Positions 60,801 through 64,000 of a DNA stretch of 64,000 bases are shown here, in pieces. The position numbers and the translations under genes were made by a program. This stretch comes from Panagrolaimus kolymaensis (taxonomy: Eukaryota > Nematoda > Chromadorea > Rhabditida > Panagrolaimidae). Position 1 is the first letter of the stretch, and every line of letters begins with the position of its first letter. The notes beneath the pieces are model-generated. The model was not told the DNA's origin. It ran no database searches and saw only the letters and a list, made by a program, of their open reading frames with translations. Location: positions 806,001 through 870,000 of the forward strand of contig JAJQJQ010000024.1 of NCBI GenBank assembly GCA_028622995.1. The letters run 5' to 3'.

Positions 60801-63430
60801 GCCCTTAACATCCTACATATATATTTAAGGCTTTGCTTTGGTTTTTTTCCTCTTGATTCATTCACTCTCTCCCTTCTTCCGCCAAATTTTTTTTTATACT
60901 GTAAAAAATAAATACTCAATGGACTCTATTTTTTAAAAACACGATTCGATTTATTTAATTTTTTTGTTTTGTTTTTTGACAAACTTTCGAACTGCGATTT
61001 TTTTATGTATAAAAAACTTTAGTCTATGTTGTGGGGAAAAAAATATACGGTAGCAGCCTATAAGCCTAAAGTGCATCTTTTTTGTTGTTGATTCACGCGC
61101 ATCTTAATTTTTTTTTCTGGTTTTTTTCTTTTTCTTCGAATGTTTTTTGTGGTTTTTATTTGGATTATTTACATATGTATGTAATTTGGGGATTAAACAC
61201 AAAATAACAAAATGTTAATGTTTTTCGCGGTTTTTAAAAGAATTAATTTTTACTGTAAAGAACCCTGAAATTTTCTCGAGTTTTTAAAGGTTTTAACAAT
61301 TCTGTGATTTTTTAATAGATTCCATTATTTTTTTCAGTAATGAATCATTCAACTTTTCGTAAATTATCCGAATCCCGTGGAATTAATTTGCCTATAATTG
61401 AAATGAAGAGAACCCAATCAGCTCAACCAAATTTTCCTCCAACTTTTATATCAGATGATGAATATTCACCCATTACACAAGTAATGAAATTTTCTGATTC
61501 GATATCCATTAATGATCGATCCACGAATTCTCAATCTCAATCATTTATTCAAAAATCCACTTCCACAACAGAATTATTAAATATAAGAATATTTTTTTGT
61601 GATGGAAAATGCATTCAATTTACTGTGGAAGATGGAAGTAAAGCTCAATCATCGGATTTACTTCATTTAATTGCTGAACATTTGGATATTCCCGAAGAAG
61701 TCGTTAATAGTGTCTTCGCGCTATGGTTAGTTTCGCCTTTATTAGAAGTTCAACTTAAGCCCCATCATGTTGCGAATGAAGTAAGAAATAAATGGGCATC
61801 ATTTTTAAAAAAATATACTAATGCAAGTGAAATGGATATTGCTATTGATGAACCATTATTAATTTTAAGAAGAAATGTTAATTTAACTATTGAAACTGAG
61901 AGAATGGTAAGTTTTTATATATAACATAACTTTTTTCTTTGATCCTAATTTTTTTAACTTTGGGAAAAATAAATTACTAAACGTTCTTATTTTTTCAGTT
62001 TGAACAAGACTATGAAAAAATAGTCGATATTCTCTATCTTGATGCTAAAGATGAATATTTAACTGGAAGATATTTAGTTTCGGAAATTGATGTAGCTTTA
62101 GAACTTGCTGCTTTACAACTTTTAATTGAATATGGGCCATATGATGATACAAAAGATAAAGAAGCTGAGGCCACGTTGGATTTAGTTCAGTAAGTTTATA
62201 TCTAAGAAAAAAAAATATGGCTTTGGAAGATATAAATAAATATTTTTTTAGTGATAAATTATCCGAATTTGCTCCATCTCAATATTTATCTCGAATTCGA
62301 TCATTTCAATTATTTGGTTTATCCGTTATGGAATGCAAGCAAGGCCTTGAAAAATATGTGGTTCAACATTATAAAGATTTTTCCAATGCTTTACAAAATC
62401 AATTTGAACGAAAAAGGGAATATTTAAATATTTTACGTAAAACTCCTTTTTATGGTGCAGCATTTTTTAATGGTAAAACCGATCGTCGCTCTTCAACTTT
62501 ACCATTGTTTGTTGAACTTGGAAAAAGATTTTTTACTGGCTCAACTCCCACTGCCAGAATGAGTGTTCGAATTGGAATTCAATCAAAATATATTACAATT
62601 GTGGATCCAGTGAAATCTGAAATATTACTAACCCAAAAAATAGAAGATTGTAATTGGTTGAAATCCCCCAATTCTAATGATCCCGAATTTTTCCTTCATT
62701 TTCCTGATCCAGATTTTGTGACTCCACGATCATCAAATGAAACGTTAGAAAATAATATCCAACAACAAAATGATAATGAAACTCCAGCAAGCAAAATACT
62801 TCAAATATTTACCAAACAAGCATATATGATGGTGGCTTTATTGGATTCATTGGATCAAATAGCTGTAAGCGAATTAGGTTCAGCTCATGATTTATCTCAT
62901 ACTATTATATCGGCATCAGCTTCGGATGGAGAAAATGTGTTATCTTCTTCAGATGAAAATGATTCACAATATTCTCATTTTAATCATCAAAATTCAACAT
63001 CAAAGGTAATTTTTTTGAAAATTTATTAAAGTGACACCGGTCTCGAGAAATTCAAAACTTTTTGTTTAAGTTTCCGATGCCCTTTAAAATGCGCAATATT
63101 ATTATTAAATATTTAATTTTTTTGTTTTTTTAGGAATTTCTTAAATCATCTAAAGCATCTTCAAAAGCTTCATCAAAATCATATAAAACCACTGCAACCA
63201 CATCATCCTCAGTCCCATCAAATGTTTCTTCTTCAATTTCAAATAATCAACCTCGACGACAATCAAGAGCTTCAAGTTTAACCATGAATAATTATGGAGG
63301 CGGCTGCCTTGAAACAACTTCATGTCGAAATAAACTTTCTAAGCTTTGCCTTGCAACTCTTGATCCTAAAGGATGTTGTGTTGAAGCTCAAGGATCTCTT
63401 AAAAAGCTTTTTGTTTCACCAGTTCATTGA
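57861..63430 (+). CDS. FERM-domain protein, FRMD8 (iTAP/Bili)-like
   Basis: Six exons: 57861-57890, 58008-58200, 61338-61906, 61999-62189, 62252-63005, 63134-63430, giving 677 residues with every phase matching. The first 75 residues are Arg/Ser/Asp-rich. The FERM N-lobe starts near residue 150 (ELLNIRIFF) and contains VFALWLVSPLLEVQLKPHH, which I recognise as characteristic of FRMD8. F2 and F3 follow to about residue 490. The tail is Ser/Gln/Asn-rich and ends with a Cys-containing segment. Animal FRMD8 binds iRhoms and stabilises them with ADAM17 at the cell surface; fly Bili modulates Wnt signalling. A 3.1-kb intron separates exons 2 and 3, so exons 1-2 are less certain and a start at 61340 is possible. 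Confidence 0.88.
58201..61337 (+). other. 3.1-kb intron of the FRMD8-like gene
   Basis: GTAAGTG donor and TTTTTTTCAG acceptor in an otherwise short-intron genome. It contains A/T runs and no recognised gene or array motif cluster. It could hold enhancers or an alternative promoter. Confidence 0.55.
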
Positions 63431-64000
63431 ATTCTTATTTATAAAACATAGCTTTTTTTAAACCTATTACGTACCTTGAAACGAATATTTAATTATAAGT
63501 AGCAGCCGATATGAAATATAAAACCAACCAGAAGCAGCTTAATTTTAATTTTATTTTACTTTATTTTTATTTTGCATTTAAACTTTATAAATTCGGGTAG
63601 CAAAAGCAGAAGAAGAAAAATTCAAAATAGGTACAACAATAATATACATACTACTTTAACTTTATAGGTAATTGTCAGTCACTCTTTTTATTTACTTTTG
63701 AAATTTTGTCTCTGTTTGAATTTTTTAATTTTTTTTATGTGTGTATGAATACAATTTTGTGTAAGAAAAATGATTTGTCTTGATGAATAAATAAATAAAT
63801 GTGAATAGCAAATGAGTATTATTTAAAATTTATTTATTAATTGATTACTGTAAACAAAGCATTCAAAAAATGGATTACAAATTTATAAAATAGATTTATA
63901 AAATATAAATTAAAATCTTTTTCATTTTATTTTTCTTTAATTAATACTATTTAATGTTAAATAAGCTTTATATTTTAATTTTAGACAATAAAAAATTTAT
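63431..64000. other. 3' flank of the FRMD8-like gene
   Basis: Poly(A)-signal-like AATAAA repeats near 63786. No further gene before the window end. Confidence 0.5.

Overview
The window is a strongly AT-rich (about three quarters A+T by eye) piece of a nematode nuclear genome. Evidence for a nematode: serpentine chemoreceptors of the Srg superfamily in tandem, short introns with GTAAGT donors and TTTTCAG/TTTTTAG acceptors, compact genes, and eukaryotic tRNA-Gly genes with oligo-T terminators. I cannot name the genus. I splice-joined nine protein-coding loci plus two copies of a retrotransposon gag; every exon junction reported was checked for frame.

Layout. 1-8.1 kb: three Srg-like chemoreceptor genes on +, the first cut by the window edge, sharing one phase-2 intron before the cytoplasmic tail. 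A repeat-rich insertion (4.8-6.2 kb) lies between the second and third. 10.7-11.8 kb: a small two-pass membrane protein gene with a tRNA-Gly(GCC) antisense in its first intron. 17.6-18.5 kb: a bZIP (C/EBP-like) factor with a 142-bp foldback in its intron. 20.9-22.3 kb (-): an unrecognised single-pass, Cys-containing protein. 23.0-24.2 kb: a peroxisomal FAD amino-acid oxidase (PIPOX/sarcosine oxidase type) broken by one in-frame TAA. 24.3-30.95 kb: an inverted duplication carrying two copies of a secreted repeat protein on either side of a divergent PP1-type phosphatase gene. 31.8-32.9 kb (-): an F-box-like protein. 33-45.8 kb: no recognised gene. 45.85-49.9 kb: LTR-gag-LTR-gag-LTR, a tandem Gag-only retrotransposon with a 5-bp target duplication. 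53.5-54.1 kb: two tRNA-Gly genes (GCC, CCC). 57.9-63.4 kb: a FERM-domain gene resembling FRMD8 (iTAP/Bili).

The most unusual signal is not a gene. A short motif, CAGTT(T/A) with an A/T-rich tail, recurs every 40-120 bp, almost always on the + strand, through about 1-20.8 kb and 37.1-51.9 kb. It ignores gene, intron and intergene boundaries and is nearly absent from 22-37 kb and 52-64 kb. Hand counts give 23 CAGTT in 1-2000 (one AACTG, inside a palindrome) and about 28 in 42000-44000; chance predicts roughly 1.6 per 2 kb at 25% GC. The motif stays in register between diverged duplicated segments. The closest known parallel is the nematode type-I piRNA (21U-RNA) promoter, whose C. elegans Ruby motif contains GTTTC about 40 bp upstream of each piRNA. 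My leading hypothesis is therefore a very dense, one-strand array of small-RNA genes with a variant motif. Small-RNA data would decide it.
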